Shown here: piece by piece, positions 17,930 through 26,546 of the stretch | Layout of the letters: the number at the start of each line of letters is the position of its first letter | How positions within the stretch are numbered: position 1 is the first letter of the stretch | Source of the DNA: Paenibacillus faecis | GTDB taxonomy: Bacteria; Bacillota; Bacilli; Paenibacillales; Paenibacillaceae | DNA: 64,000 nt | Direction: 5' to 3' | Assembly: GCF_008084145.1 (NCBI RefSeq) | Contig: NZ_VSDO01000003.1 | Span: forward strand, 744,001 to 808,000 | Translations under genes and position numbers: made by a program | The notes under the pieces: model-generated | The model's input: only the letters and a program-made list of their open reading frames with translations | What the model was told of the DNA's origin: nothing | Database searches by the model: none

Positions 17930-18033
17930 TTACTCCGCTAGCTCCCGCAGGGCAGCTAGGGCGGCATCATAATTCGGATGATCCGTTATCCCGCAGGACC
18001 CGTGCCGATAATAACTGTTTGATGATGTGACAT
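17930..18033 (-). pseudogene. Internally deleted flavoprotein (pyridine nucleotide-disulfide oxidoreductase-like) gene
   Basis: A good ribosome binding site (GAGGTG, 6 bases before ATG at 18033) leads into MSHHQTVIIGTGPAG, the FAD-binding N-terminus of thioredoxin-reductase-like enzymes. The frame then stops, and a second frame directly after reads TDHPNYDAALAALRELAE to a stop at 17930. This is what remains after a large internal deletion joined the two ends of the gene. It was probably the first gene of the ohrR operon, and a flavin reductase would have suited the peroxiredoxin. Confidence 0.6.
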
Positions 18034-18396
18034 GTATTTCACCTCATTTTCAGTTGCCTACAAATTACTTGTGCACAATGTTTATAAACCAATAATATCC
18101 ACTCTTAATTCAATTGTCAACAATTTAATTTTGGGCAATTGAAATTCAGTAAATTTCGCCGATCAAGTTTTCACGATAGACGTTAGGGATGCCCACTCAA
18201 TAGTCTCCTAATAAAAACGCGTATTAATTCCTTATTGACCTTCCTCAGAATATCAACCTGATCCATGTCCAGTCGACCGATGCGGCCACAAGCTTGTCAA
18301 TTGAGCACCGGGGTTATCCAGAATCATCATAAGGGGGGGCTTCGGGTTGCCTTCACCCTGAGCACATAGGTTGGAGTTGTTGGAAGGATGAGCGGC
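18034..18396. other. Intergenic stretch with operator and gene debris
   Basis: The right part contains the OhrR-like operator (18109-18143). Between 18183 and about 18290 a minus-strand frame without a start reads RIGRLDMDQVDILRKVNKEL and ends in a stop. It looks like the tail of a lost small protein; I cannot assign it. Nothing else is evident. Confidence 0.35.
18109..18143 (-). promoter_or_regulatory. OhrR-like operator upstream of the peroxide operon
   Basis: Perfect 8-base inverted arms TTCAATTG (18109-18116) and CAATTGAA (18136-18143) enclose a core that includes AATTTAATTTTG. The same core occurs before the esterase gene at 16767-16790. The site lies about 75 bases upstream of the start of the deleted flavoprotein gene, where the operon promoter should be. 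Confidence 0.55.
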
Positions 18397-18633
18397 TCAG
18401 GTCCAAGCCCAAAAGAATCCGTCGCGGTCCCAAGCAATTTTGCCGCCGTGGAGTTTGCGGAAAGCCTTCTTCACCTCTTTAGACAGCGATGTATTTCCAT
18501 TCTCATTCACGAATACAAACTGTTCGCCAAATTGAGTCTTCACATATTCAATCGCATCGGCCTGGTATAGCGTTCCCCTAGACCTGATTTCCTTGACCAT
18601 CCAGTCCGCTACTTCCTGGGCAGTTACTTCCAT
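18397..18633 (-). CDS. Small conserved hypothetical protein (resembles DUF6953)
   Basis: A 78-residue hydrophilic protein with AAAGGAG about 9 bases before the ATG, so it is a real gene. The sequence (EVADWMVKEIRSRGTLYQ start, KIAWDRDGFFWAW end) looks like the small DUF6953 family; that assignment is from memory and uncertain. No function is known. Confidence 0.6.
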   Translation of the reverse strand: MEVTAQEVADWMVKEIRSRGTLYQADAIEYVKTQFGEQFVFVNENGNTSLSKEVKKAFRKLHGGKIAWDRDGFFWAWT

Positions 18634-18858
18634 AAGATTATGCTCCTTTCTAATCGCTTATTGCTCATTAATACAACCTATATGATTTTTCATCCGCTTT
18701 AGAGGAATCATCAAATAATCGCGCAGACATCGGCTTCAGCCTGATAATTACCGTCAACGATTCTGATTCTGTGCTCCCCACTCGCACAGCTGCTCCTACC
18801 TGGCTTTTCCGGAACAGTGGGTAGAGGTTCGGGCTGTGGCGCATGTAAGCTAAGAAAA

Positions 18859-18893
18859 AGAGAGGAGCTTTGCTTGAAGCGGAGCTCCTCTCT
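18859..18893 (-). terminator. Terminator of the ABC-F gene
   Basis: An 11-base-pair stem (18859-18869 with 18883-18893) is followed on the minus strand by TTTTTCTT. It lies about 50 bases after the ABC-F stop codon. Confidence 0.8.
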
Positions 18894-18942
18894 CCAAATA
18901 TTCGACTGTGCTTCCCTAAACCGTCTAAGCCTGTGGCGCATG

Positions 18943-20691
18943 CTAGAGCGCAGACAGCTGCTTGATCAATCCTTCCAGCTCATCGATCAATCCTTTTGCA
19001 AGTTCGAAATCTGTATCTTTCAAGGCCGATTCAATTTGCATTTCGACCGACTTTTTCTTTTGCTCAATTTCTAAGTAATCTTTATTGAAATGACTGGCGT
19101 AGATCATCTGTCTGAATTTGCGCATACTCATTTTTCTAATCGTCTTGTCGTCAATGATTAGTACATAATCCATACCGTTAACGACCGAATAGAAATCATG
19201 GGAAATCATGAGGATAGCGCCTTTATATTCTTCGATGGCTTTCTCCAGTGCGATCTGCGTATAGATGTCCAAATGGCTTGTCGGTTCGTCAAGAAGCAGC
19301 AGGCCGGCTTGACTTGCAGCAGCTTTAGCCAATTGAAGTATGTTTTTTTCGCCCCCGGATAGCGATTCGATCTTTTGATCCAGGGTTTCGCCTTCAAAAC
19401 TGTAGTTTAAAAGATACGCTCTGATCTCATCATACGTTTTAAACCCGGCATCGATGAACTCATGGAGTATCGTATTTGAATCTTTTAGCGTTTCGCCTTG
19501 AAGCTGCGATAAATAAGCCACTTTGATATCGTCCTTGATTTCGATGGAATCCTGATTGTTTTTGAAGATATCCCGGAGCAAAGTCGTTTTCCCGGTGCCG
19601 TTCGGACCGATGATAGCGACTTTATCCGTGGATTTGATCTCGAAGTTCACATCTTTCAAAAGCAGCTCGTCAAAGGAAACACTATAGTTATCGACTTTTA
19701 CGACAACAGTGTCTTCTATTTCATGCTCGATCCCGAAGCGGATATTCGGCTGCTTGATATCAACGAACGGCGCTTTGATTCTGCGCGCTTCTAATCTTTC
19801 CTGGAACTTCACTCTGGCTTTTAACGCTCGGCCCCTGGAAGCGTCCGCAACATTCGTCGCGATCTCTCTAAGATTGTCGATGATTTGATCGTATCTCTCG
19901 ATCTCTTCCGCTTCAGCGACTGCGATTTCTTGCAGCTCAATTTTAGTCTGAAGCAAGGAGAAATTGTACTCGATATATTTTCCGTCAAACTCCTGGATTT
20001 CCATGTTTTCGAGATGAATGATTTTGTTAAAACAGTGATTCAAAAGATAGCGGTTATGCGTAACGACCAGCAGCATTCCTTTGTGGGAATTGATCAATTT
20101 TTTAAGCGCATTGAGGTTTTCAAAGTCTAAAAATACATCCGGTTCGTCCATAATCATCAGATCCGGACTACTGAGCATTTCCTTCATCACTTGAATAAGC
20201 TTGAATTCCCCGCCGCTTAAGGAAGATATGTCAGCGTCTTTTAGCTTCATGAGGTTGGCTAGATTCAGCTGTTTATTGATGGTACTTTCGAAATCATCTC
20301 CGCCCATGGCATCAAGTGCGTCCAAAGCCGATTGAACCTTTTCCAAGAGCGAATCCATATCCGACGTGGTTGCCATTTCCGCATACATCGCTGTAATTTC
20401 ATGCTGAAGCTTGATAAATTCTTCCCCGATATATTCAAAAACGGTCATTTCTACCGTTGGGTCTACCTGCGAGAACTGACTCACATATCCGATTCTGCAA
20501 TCGGAGGCGATCTCCAGCTTACCCTCGAACAAATGTCTTTCCGGGTCCATCAGGATCTCGACCAGCGTACTTTTCCCGCTGCCGCTTGTGCCGATAAAGG
20601 CGCAGTGTTGGCCCTCTTCAAGCGTAAACGAAATGTCTTTGTAGAGTTCTTTTTGCGGAAACGAGAAGGATAAGTGTTCAACTTTGATCAT
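18943..20691 (-). CDS. ABC-F family ATPase (ribosome-associated; possible antibiotic-resistance type)
   Basis: The start at 20691 follows AAAGG by 7 bases; the frame opens slightly upstream. The 582-residue protein has two nucleotide-binding domains without membrane segments: Walker A GTSGSGKST and GPNGTGKTT, signatures LSGGEF and LSGGEK, and Walker B ending DEP in each. An alpha-helical linker separates them. This is the ABC-F architecture; members either assist translation or displace antibiotics from the ribosome. Its location in an accessory region with a long leader favours a resistance role, but the drug class cannot be inferred. Confidence 0.85.
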   Translation of the reverse strand: MIKVEHLSFSFPQKELYKDISFTLEEGQHCAFIGTSGSGKSTLVEILMDPERHLFEGKLEIASDCRIGYVSQFSQVDPTVEMTVFEYIGEEFIKLQHEITAMYAEMATTSDMDSLLEKVQSALDALDAMGGDDFESTINKQLNLANLMKLKDADISSLSGGEFKLIQVMKEMLSSPDLMIMDEPDVFLDFENLNALKKLINSHKGMLLVVTHNRYLLNHCFNKIIHLENMEIQEFDGKYIEYNFSLLQTKIELQEIAVAEAEEIERYDQIIDNLREIATNVADASRGRALKARVKFQERLEARRIKAPFVDIKQPNIRFGIEHEIEDTVVVKVDNYSVSFDELLLKDVNFEIKSTDKVAIIGPNGTGKTTLLRDIFKNNQDSIEIKDDIKVAYLSQLQGETLKDSNTILHEFIDAGFKTYDEIRAYLLNYSFEGETLDQKIESLSGGEKNILQLAKAAASQAGLLLLDEPTSHLDIYTQIALEKAIEEYKGAILMISHDFYSVVNGMDYVLIIDDKTIRKMSMRKFRQMIYASHFNKDYLEIEQKKKSVEMQIESALKDTDFELAKGLIDELEGLIKQLSAL

Positions 20692-21026
20692 GGTGTTACC
20701 TTTCTTGGTATCTGAAATGGGGTTTATGGTTGGAAGCAAACGTAAGTTTGAGGTTTTCGATTCTCAGAGTAACACTGATTGGGAGCTAGTACAATTTATT
20801 TGTATAGCTAACGGCCAGTTTTAGGGCCACCTTCTATGGGATGGCACTATGAATGGACATTCGAGGATAGGCTTTTAAAGAAACGCCTTTATCGCGCGCA
20901 GATATCGGCTTTCGTTCAACTTATATAGTATAATAACTTAATACAACAATAATTTTATAACTAGCCTGCCTTCAGCTTGTAAGGAATTCTTACAACTTTT
21001 TTAACGCGGAAAGAAGGAGAGTTGTT
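20692..21026. other. Divergent promoter region between ABC-F and beta-helix genes
   Basis: There is no gene. An imperfect inverted repeat with AGCTAGTACAA and TTGTATAGCT arms lies at 20784-20809, upstream of the ABC-F gene, and could be an operator or part of an attenuating leader. AT-rich sequence near 20920-20960 contains a TATAAT-like element that may serve the beta-helix gene. Confidence 0.4.
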
Positions 21027-23051
21027 ATGGAATATCATGTATCTATACATGGGAATGATCAACACAAAGGAACAGCGGATCAACCCCTTCGCACCATATC
21101 ACGCGCTGCGGCTCATGCTATGGCTGGTGATACGGTTATTGTTCATGCCGGAGTATATAGGGAATGGGTTAACCCGGCTAATGGAGGAACAACGAAGCAT
21201 AGAATCATATATCGATCCGCAGGAGACGGAGAAGTCGTCATTACAGGGGCTGAACGGATTACCAACTGGAAACCAGAAGGAAACCATGTTTGGAGCACAG
21301 AAGTGCTCAATTCCATATTTTCCGTTCGCAATCCCTTTGAAGTGGAGCTAAGTGGAGACTGGTTGTTTGACGGGCCCTTCCCGATCCATCTCGGTGATGT
21401 TTATTTGGATTGCAAATCATTGTATGAAGTCGATAGTGTTGAAAGCGTTCGCAATCCCGAGGTTTGGCCCGAAGCCAAATATCCTAAGGATTCACTGTTA
21501 AAATGGTATGCCGAAGTTGGTTCTACGACAACAAAAATCTGGGCTAACTTTGGTGGAAAAGATCCCCGTAAGGAGAATGTAGAAATTAATGTCCGTCCTT
21601 ATTGTTTCTGGCCTGAGAAACCAGGATTGAACTACATAACCGTTAGTGGCTTCACACTTCGTCAAGCATCTCCGGGGTGGGCGCCGCCTACGGACTACCA
21701 GGAAGGTTTGATCGGACCTCACTGGAGCAAGGGCTGGATTATTGAAAACAATATCATTAGTGAATCAAAATGCGTTGGGATTAGCCTGGGTACCGAAATC
21801 GGTACAGGTCACAGCAAATCTTTAGATAAGCACAGTAAAGGCGGAACTCAACGTGAGCAGGAGGTTATCCTACGAGCATTACGCTCCAGCTGGCATAAGG
21901 ATCGGGTCGGCAGTCACATCGTTCGAGGGAATGTGATCCATGATTGTGAACAGGCAGGTATTGTGGGTCATATGGGAGGAGCCTTCAGCCGCATTTATCA
22001 GAATCGTATATACAATATTCACCACAAACGGCTCAGACACGGGGCCGAAGTCGCGGGAATTAAACTGCATGCTTCCCTGGATACTCAAATTAGTGAAAAT
22101 ATAATCTATAGCTGTTACCGTGCGCTTTGGCTTGACTGGCAGGCACAGGGCACCCGCATCAGCCGCAATGTATTTTTTGACAACCTTTCTGAAGACCTCT
22201 TCGTTGAGGTTTGCCATGGTCCGTATATGGTCGATCATAATCTGTTCCTCTCTCCTATGAACTTCAGAAATATGGCACAAGGCGGTGCATTTGCTCATAA
22301 TTTGTTTGCAGGCCGATTTGTCGTTCGTTCCGAGATTACCCGTATTACGCCATATCACTTCCCTCATGAGACAGCAATGGCCGGGTACTCCAATATCACT
22401 GGAGGCGACGACAGATACTACAACAATATCTTTTTGGGGGATAATGATGCGAATAAGGAACCTGTTCCAATAACCTTTTTTGAGCATCTTCCACTTAAAC
22501 CAAGGGATGCAGTTGGAGATGATGGGAAGACGGTCATGGATGGCGTTCCGGACAATTCCATTTGCTATCTGCATGCTGTGGGGCTGGGGGGCTACGATAA
22601 ACATCCTAGTGTAAAAGATAAGAGATGGTGGGAATATACCAAAGAGGAGCTTGCTGAGCTTGGCGATGTCGCAAAGGATTTCTTTATAGGAAATGCAGTT
22701 CTTCCGGTGGCTATGGGTGGAAATGTATATCTTAACCATGCGGCTCCAAGTCGTCATGAATCCAATGCGAAGACATATGCGCAGAAGGGCATAAAAGTTG
22801 AGATTAATCCTGCGCAAGGCAGGGTGCACATTCAGGTCAATGAGCCTCAATTGCTTCAAGGAGCCTCTGCAATGGTGGTTACCACTGACCTGCTTGGAAA
22901 GACTTATCACGCCGATATGAAGTATGAGGAGCCAGACAGCACTCCATATCGTTTTGACTCCGACTTTTTCGGGATAGAGAGACCCGATACAGATGTCACA
23001 CCTGGTCCGTTTGAATTAACCGAAAAAGGTACCATGGATTTTGAAATTTAG
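21027..23051 (+). CDS. Right-handed parallel beta-helix protein (DUF1565-like)
   Basis: The 674-residue protein starts MEYHVSIHGND and has the DUF1565-type opening (GTADQPLRTISRAA, then AGDTVIVHAGVYRE), followed by repeated short beta-strand turns (for example SGFTLR, IENNIISES, IRGNVIHDC-like, IYQNRIYNI, ISENIIYS). This fold is common in polysaccharide lyases and glycosidases. There is no signal peptide, so it may act inside the cell on imported oligosaccharides. AGAAGGAG lies 7 bases before the ATG. No sugar genes are adjacent. Confidence 0.75.
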   Translation: MEYHVSIHGNDQHKGTADQPLRTISRAAAHAMAGDTVIVHAGVYREWVNPANGGTTKHRIIYRSAGDGEVVITGAERITNWKPEGNHVWSTEVLNSIFSVRNPFEVELSGDWLFDGPFPIHLGDVYLDCKSLYEVDSVESVRNPEVWPEAKYPKDSLLKWYAEVGSTTTKIWANFGGKDPRKENVEINVRPYCFWPEKPGLNYITVSGFTLRQASPGWAPPTDYQEGLIGPHWSKGWIIENNIISESKCVGISLGTEIGTGHSKSLDKHSKGGTQREQEVILRALRSSWHKDRVGSHIVRGNVIHDCEQAGIVGHMGGAFSRIYQNRIYNIHHKRLRHGAEVAGIKLHASLDTQISENIIYSCYRALWLDWQAQGTRISRNVFFDNLSEDLFVEVCHGPYMVDHNLFLSPMNFRNMAQGGAFAHNLFAGRFVVRSEITRITPYHFPHETAMAGYSNITGGDDRYYNNIFLGDNDANKEPVPITFFEHLPLKPRDAVGDDGKTVMDGVPDNSICYLHAVGLGGYDKHPSVKDKRWWEYTKEELAELGDVAKDFFIGNAVLPVAMGGNVYLNHAAPSRHESNAKTYAQKGIKVEINPAQGRVHIQVNEPQLLQGASAMVVTTDLLGKTYHADMKYEEPDSTPYRFDSDFFGIERPDTDVTPGPFELTEKGTMDFEI

Positions 23052-23063
23052 TTTATGGTTGAG

Positions 23064-23100
23064 GATCCAGTCATTTCATTTTAGGTGACTGGATCTTTTT
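23064..23100 (+). terminator. Rho-independent terminator of the beta-helix gene
   Basis: A perfect 10-base-pair stem (23064-23073 with 23086-23095) is followed by TTTTT. Confidence 0.9.
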
Positions 23101-23178
23101 CGTGTGTACATGAGATACTCCGATGATCTTATATTTGTTTTGCCCTTATTGAAAGCCACATGTATATCTTTGATAAAA

Positions 23179-23218
23179 TTTCGCTCTACTTATGATACGG
23201 TTCGGCTTAACGGGTCTA
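23179..23218. repeat. Copy 2 of the rlmH-end repeat (putative att site)
   Basis: Positions 23179-23203 match 24 of 25 bases at the 3' end of rlmH (26522-26546), including CTACTTATGATACGGTTC. The match stops there, and the next 15 bases (23204-23218) instead match copy 3 at 15618-15632 with one difference. This is what a tandem insertion into the rlmH 3' end would leave. Confidence 0.75.
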
Positions 23219-23269
23219 TCGGATGATTCAACTATCGTTCCCCGATAGATCAATGGTTGCTGGATGTAA

Positions 23270-23515
23270 TCACTCAATCACCAGCTTTTCGAGGTCTCCT
23301 CCGCATACGTTATATGCATTATAACTTGTACGATACTCCGAAGGTGATATTCCAAGCCGTTTACGAAAAGTAGTCGAAAAATGCGCAGCGCTAGAAAATC
23401 CAATAATGACAGCAATACGCGTTATAGTATAGTTTGTGTTTTCCAATAATTGTTTCGCTTTCTCAATACGTTTTTTCATGACATATTCCATTATCGTTAT
23501 GCCTGAGACACGCGT
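23270..23515 (-). pseudogene. C-terminal remnant of an AraC-family regulator
   Basis: The frame reads MEYVMKKRIEKAKQLLENTN and FSSAAHFSTTFRKRLG followed by SPSEYR, which is the second half of an AraC DNA-binding domain. The N-terminal sensory part and first helix-turn-helix are missing. At about 23515 the sequence switches to a truncated epoxide hydrolase gene in another frame, so a deletion has joined the two. Confidence 0.75.
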
Positions 23516-24311
23516 TGGATTTCTTCCCCGGCATCCCCCATGATTTAGCATCCTCCTTATAAATGCGGGCAGAGGACCCTGCCGTTCCGGTAAACCAATA
23601 GATCGACACATTTGTCAGCAGCAGATCGCGGTCCGCCGGATCGCCAGAAGGAAACGCTATTAGACCGTTGGAATGAATTCCTATCACACGATCCGGAGCA
23701 AGATTGCCCATCTTCGGTGATATGATCGCCCCAGTGTCTCCTCCTTGCACGCCGAAGCGTTCATAGCCCAAGCGGCCCATCAATTCCAACCATGCTGCCG
23801 CTACTCGGTCCGTGTTCCAACCGATTTCATTCGTCGGGCCGGAGAATCCGAATCCCGGTATGGATGGGATCACCAGGTGAAAAGCGTCTTCCGGACGGCC
23901 GCCGTGAGCACGCGGATCGCTCAACGGACCGATGATATTCATAAACTCCACAATCGATCCCGGCCAGCCATGAGTAAGAATAAGCGGCATTGCGTCAGGT
24001 TCTGGAGATCGTACTTGAAGGAAGTGCACTTGTTGTCCGTCAATTGTCGTCGTATACTGCGGAAAGCGATTCAACGCATCTTCATATTTCCGCCAATCGT
24101 ACTCCGTTCTCCAATATGCCGCCATTTCTTTCAGGTAACGGACAGGGACGCCGTAGTCCCAATCGATGGAATTCGGTTCGTCGGGCCAGCGCGTCCGCTC
24201 CAGACGGTCCCGGAGATCATCCAACGCTTGCTGGGGAATGTCGATGAGAAACGGGTGGATTTCGGTGTTTTCGTTGTGTTTGCGATCAATTGTTTGTTTG
24301 GATGCGTTCAT
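23515..24311 (-). pseudogene. Truncated epoxide hydrolase
   Basis: About 265 residues of an epoxide hydrolase of the EHN type remain. AGGAGG lies 8 bases before ATG at 24311. The oxyanion motif HGWPGS and nucleophile motif GGDTG are present. The protein breaks off after DAKSWGMPG and runs into unrelated sequence, so the C-terminal catalytic histidine is missing. Usual length is near 380 residues. It is very likely inactive. The loss comes from the deletion that also truncated the AraC gene. Confidence 0.8.
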
Positions 24312-24596
24312 TGGGATTACCTCCTAATTTGACTGGAACATTTGCTTAAAGCAGAGTTCCTGTCCATAGGATAATCCACCCTTGTTGCCAACAGGATGGC
24401 AACAACCTTAATATCCTTTTTCAATGTTCGTCTCTTGACTTAAATCAATGCCAGCAAACATCCCCCTAGTTAGAATGTAATCATTACTTAAACTTAGGGG
24501 TTTGTACATGGGTACTGCAAGGATGGGGTTCTCGGATCAGTAGGTGCCTCTTGTAAATGTCCGTCGCAGTAAAATTTCCGTTAGGGGGAGAAAATC

Positions 24597-24827
24597 ATGA
24601 GAGCCATGGTTCAAATTTCATATGGTCCACCGGAAGTGATTGTTCTGCAAGAAATCACGAAACCGTCGCTTGGAAGCAAGGAGCTGCTCGTACATATTCA
24701 AGCTGCCAAAGTAGGGCCGTCGGACTGTGCCTTTCGCAAGGGCAATCTATTTATTAAGGTAATAATCTCCCATATTATTATTGTTTTTCGGAAATCGCCT
24801 CAGACAAACTATTGCCCCATCCGCTAA
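24597..24827 (+). pseudogene. N-terminal fragment of a zinc-type alcohol dehydrogenase
   Basis: GGGGGAG lies 6 bases before ATG, and the product begins MRAMVQISYGPPEVI with a GroES-like N-terminus (VGPSDCAFRKGN), as in medium-chain NAD(P)-dependent dehydrogenases. Similarity ends after about 55 residues and the frame closes soon after, while intact family members exceed 300 residues. It is a 5' fragment left by a deletion. Confidence 0.7.
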
Positions 24828-25007
24828 TGAAGCAGAGGGGGCTTTTTTGTGTTCCTAGCAAAATAGTTCGTAGTAAGTAGGAGATTATGATAGCAATCTA
24901 ATTTTTTATATCGTATGATTCTTCACATACAAAAAGATTTTGCAATAATAAGCTAATGCGGGCTATTTATATTTTCCGTACGGGAGTTTTTTCGGAATGG
25001 AGAGACT

Positions 25008-26456
25008 ATGAAAAAAATTATTGTCTTTATGATTGCACTACTTATACTGTTCACCGGATTCGCAACACCAAGCTATGCATTATCAGATTCGCAATCTGAT
25101 TCAATACAAACATTGTTGGATGATGCAAGCCGTATATCAGGTGTACCGGGAATGTCAATCTCCATACTTGCGAACAATGAAGTACTCTACTTTTCTTCCG
25201 GGTATGCAGATCGTGAAAAGGGACTGTCAGCAAGTGAAAACACTCTATATGAGCTGGCTTCGGTAAGTAAAGCTTTTACCGGCATGGGTATTCTGCTGAT
25301 GGAAGAACAAGGACTGCTGTCAATGTCAGACCCTGTCCAGAAATATTTGCCTTGGTTTACGTTAAAGTATCAGGGTAAACACGTGGATATGCAAAGTATT
25401 ACACTCAATAACTTTTTACACCATACTAGCGGCTTAACAAATGGCAGTCACAGTCAAAACATTCCACAAGGCAATACGCCGGATATGTTGCAAAAAACCG
25501 TAGAAATGCTCGTAGATTCTGAATTGTCGTTCTATTCTGGTGAGCAGTATACTTACGGAACTGTTAATTATGACGTATTAGGTCTGGTTATTGAGATTGT
25601 GTCGAGACAAAGCTATGAGGACTTTATGAGGGAACAGGTATTTCAGCCGTTGGGTCTTCACCAGACGTATGTTTATAAAGAAGATGCTCAAGCCACCGGA
25701 CAGTTGGCACAGGGCTATCGTTCTTCCTTTTTTATGACAACTCCATATAATGCGCCGGATTATTCCGGGAATAAACCCGCAGGCTACATCATTTCTTGTA
25801 CAAAAGATATGGCGCGTTGGATGGGCATACAGATGGGTATTGTGCAGGACATACCCGAAATATTCCATACGGTTATCGAAAAATCACATCAGGGTGATAT
25901 GTCTGTTCCTGCTGTCAACGAAATGTATTATGCGGCGGGCTGGTCGGTAAACGCCAACCAAACGATTATAGAGCACCCCGGGGGCAATCCCAATTTCGGA
26001 ACCGAAGTGGTCATACAGCCAAATGAACGAATAGCCATCAGCTTGCTGACCAACGGCGAAAATATCAATAGAAGCATGGTACTAAAAATTAAAGATATAT
26101 TAGACGGCAATCTGACGCAGTCATATGGAATAAGCGGCACACAGCTTTTGGACATCATTTTGTCGTCTACCACAATTATTCTTTGCCTATTGGCTGTTCT
26201 GTTCTTTCTCTTGGGATTACGCAGAAGGAAAACGAATGAGCGGCAGCCAATGACCAAAAAGCGAATAATCGTAACAGCTATTTTGCTGTTTGCTACGATT
26301 GTCCAGTGTATACTGTGCTGTGCATTAGATTGGTCAACGATACTTATTTGGCGAACATATAGTGTTCTTACAACTTTGATTTCGTCGGCATTATTAACAG
26401 CAAGCATTACATGGTTTGTATACACTCACCGATATAATGCCTCGCTCCGAAAATAA
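25008..26456 (+). CDS. Membrane-anchored serine hydrolase, class C beta-lactamase/PBP-like
   Basis: The 482-residue protein has an N-terminal signal peptide, an extracellular beta-lactamase-fold domain and about three membrane segments at the C-terminus. The SxxK motif is SVSK at about residue 86. The second motif region reads YGTVNYDVLG, where the family usually has YSN, so the YxN asparagine is replaced by Thr at that position. The third motif region is HPGGN. Such proteins are often peptidases or esterases rather than true beta-lactamases. It is adjacent to the rlmH insertion point and convergent with rlmH. Confidence 0.8.
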   Translation: MKKIIVFMIALLILFTGFATPSYALSDSQSDSIQTLLDDASRISGVPGMSISILANNEVLYFSSGYADREKGLSASENTLYELASVSKAFTGMGILLMEEQGLLSMSDPVQKYLPWFTLKYQGKHVDMQSITLNNFLHHTSGLTNGSHSQNIPQGNTPDMLQKTVEMLVDSELSFYSGEQYTYGTVNYDVLGLVIEIVSRQSYEDFMREQVFQPLGLHQTYVYKEDAQATGQLAQGYRSSFFMTTPYNAPDYSGNKPAGYIISCTKDMARWMGIQMGIVQDIPEIFHTVIEKSHQGDMSVPAVNEMYYAAGWSVNANQTIIEHPGGNPNFGTEVVIQPNERIAISLLTNGENINRSMVLKIKDILDGNLTQSYGISGTQLLDIILSSTTIILCLLAVLFFLLGLRRRKTNERQPMTKKRIIVTAILLFATIVQCILCCALDWSTILIWRTYSVLTTLISSALLTASITWFVYTHRYNASLRK

Positions 26457-26521
26457 GCATTTCATTCGTTCACTTATTGAAAAAAAGCCAAGGTTTCTTT
26501 TAATGAGAGAACAGCCCCTAT

Positions 26522-26546
26522 TTTCGCCCTACTTATGATACGGTTC
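26522..26546. repeat. Copy 1 of the repeat: rlmH 3' end (putative attachment site)
   Basis: The site spans the last five codons of rlmH (EPYHK), its stop and 7 more bases. On the minus strand the core is GAACCGTATCATAAGTAG. The staphylococcal SCC attachment site is the same 3' end of orfX/rlmH with GAAGC-TATCATAA, so the element sits at a homologous position. Confidence 0.7.

Noticed and set aside
18183..18290. Tail of a PemK/MazF-like toxin (RIGRLDMDQVDILRKVNKEL)
   Set aside because: Only about 30 codons without a start; the resemblance is too weak to name a toxin, so it is listed only as gene debris.
15600..26546. A cassette chromosome recombinase inside the putative rlmH elements
   Set aside because: All sizeable genes between the repeats were assigned to other families; no serine or tyrosine recombinase was seen, so it must be outside the window or lost.
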